Shown piece after piece: positions 63,507-64,000 of a stretch of DNA of 64,000 bases. The stretch's first letter is position 1; every line of letters begins with the position of its first letter. The notes beneath the pieces were generated by a model. It made no database searches. It saw only the letters and a list, made by a program, of their open reading frames with translations, and had not been told where the DNA came from. The stretch spans positions 1,488,001 to 1,552,000 of the forward strand of contig NZ_CP010836.1 of the NCBI RefSeq assembly GCF_000935025.1, given 5' to 3'. Origin of the DNA: Sphingomonas hengshuiensis (GTDB taxonomy: Bacteria > Pseudomonadota > Alphaproteobacteria > Sphingomonadales > Sphingomonadaceae). Position numbers and translations under genes: made by a program.

Positions 63507-64000
63507 CCCAGGCTCACAAAGCTGTCCATCACGCGTTTCCGGCCCGCCGTCTCGAAATCGACCTCCAGCTTGTTGCCCTCGATCTCGGCGATCAGGCCAT
63601 AGCCGAATTTCTGGTGGAACACCCGCATCCCGAGCGACAGGTCGCCGCGCGGCTTCGCGCCGAAGCTGACGGCACTGGCGCGGCTCTCCAGCACCCGCGG
63701 CGCCTCGCGCGTAAAGGTGCGCGCGGTGAAGCCGCCGCCGGGGTTCTTCGCATCGACGCCCGCCGCGCGCTGCCAGCCCGGGCCGCGCCCGGTGCCGCGC
63801 CCGACATCCTCGAACGGATCGGCGCGGTCGCTCCAGTTGGCGCGCCACAGCGATGCGCCGCCCGACATGCTGCTTTCCTCGTTCACATGCTCGGGCGGGA
63901 GCTCGGCGATGAAGCGGCTGGGCAGGCTGCTCGTCCATTGGCCATAGATGCGGCGATTGGCGGCGTGGAGGATCGTCGCCTGTCGCCGCGCGCGGGTGAT
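63503..64000 (-). CDS. UvrD/PcrA-type DNA helicase, C-terminal part (5' end outside window)
   Basis: The last 165 codons of a superfamily 1A helicase are visible. The fragment begins ITRARRQATILHAANRRIYGQW and SSLPSRFIAELPPEH, the conserved block after motif VI. The linker is Gly/Arg-rich, and a Tudor-like C-terminal tail follows (GMRVFHQKFGYGLIAEIEGN, then KLEVDFETAGRKRVMDSFVSL) as in PcrA/UvrD. It unwinds DNA in repair and helps dislodge RNA polymerase. The gene continues past the right edge. Confidence 0.92.
   Translation of the reverse strand: MTRARRQATILHAANRRIYGQWTSSLPSRFIAELPPEHVNEESSMSGGASLWRANWSDRADPFEDVGRGTGRGPGWQRAAGVDAKNPGGGFTARTFTREAPRVLESRASAVSFGAKPRGDLSLGMRVFHQKFGYGLIAEIEGNKLEVDFETAGRKRVMDSFVSLG

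Overview
The window comes from a high-GC alphaproteobacterium, most probably a Sphingomonas-type member of the Sphingomonadaceae. I base this on family content and order: the pcm - tolC-like - popZ (DUF2497) - valS neighbourhood, a class II DAHP synthase, a magnesium-type HemB, the arginine succinyltransferase genes, a PEP-CTERM protein, Rickettsia 17 kDa-type glycine-zipper proteins, a CtrA-type box, and sphingomonad palindromic repeats, including the one that translates as RPELVEG. It reads as chromosomal core with small accessory insertions. I see no rRNA, CRISPR array, prophage, transposase or integrase.

Layout. 1-2.2 kb: the 5' part of a TadG-like pilus gene, a squalene/phytoene synthase-family protein and an EF-hand protein. 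2.25-2.53 kb: three gene-less inverted repeats. 2.6-5.3 kb: trmFO behind two small membrane genes and a GbsR/MarR regulator with operator-like palindromes. 5.4-8.3 kb: a lysoplasmalogenase-like gene, a DUF488 gene and a DAHP synthase with an N-terminal helix-turn-helix extension and paired operators. 8.6-14.2 kb: TSUP permease, 2-hydroxyacid dehydrogenase, lipoprotein, cysS, zinc-ribbon and glycine-zipper proteins, and tRNA-Cys. 14.3-22.4 kb: pcm, tolC-like, popZ, an S9 peptidase and valS. The valS gene carries two in-frame structured repeats. 22.5-31.3 kb: PEP-CTERM protein, a 154-bp multi-hairpin repeat, lipid kinase, MATE exporter, hemB, two tandem GNAT acetyltransferases, a membrane spermidine-synthase-like protein and tRNA-Arg.

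31.3-39.9 kb: a histidine kinase without its phosphoacceptor histidine, small membrane genes with a CtrA-type box, an M20 hydrolase-astA-astB operon, a DUF481 protein, rppH and an HDAC-family deacetylase. 40-46.3 kb: korAB (2-oxoacid:ferredoxin oxidoreductase), a GxxExxY cassette with perfect 30-bp inverted repeats, a photolyase, the 3' remnant of a cyclopropane fatty acid synthase gene and a serine hydrolase. 46.3-53.4 kb: SDR, purF, Rho_N-like protein, a MerR (LiuR-like)-acyl-CoA dehydrogenase pair with a matching operator, hisI and a SleB-type hydrolase. 53.6-64 kb: cysK coupled to an MFS exporter, a second MFS exporter, a 25-residue membrane protein, a hemerythrin protein, a glycine-zipper protein, a TonB-dependent receptor divergent from a membrane acyltransferase-like protein, a PH-like protein and the 3' end of a uvrD/pcrA helicase.

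The observations most worth following are the HTH-DAHP synthase with twin operators and an internal start, the cloverleaf repeat family that has entered the valS reading frame, and the GxxExxY cassette with its empty relatives. All statements come from reading the sequence; no database search or structure computation was run.
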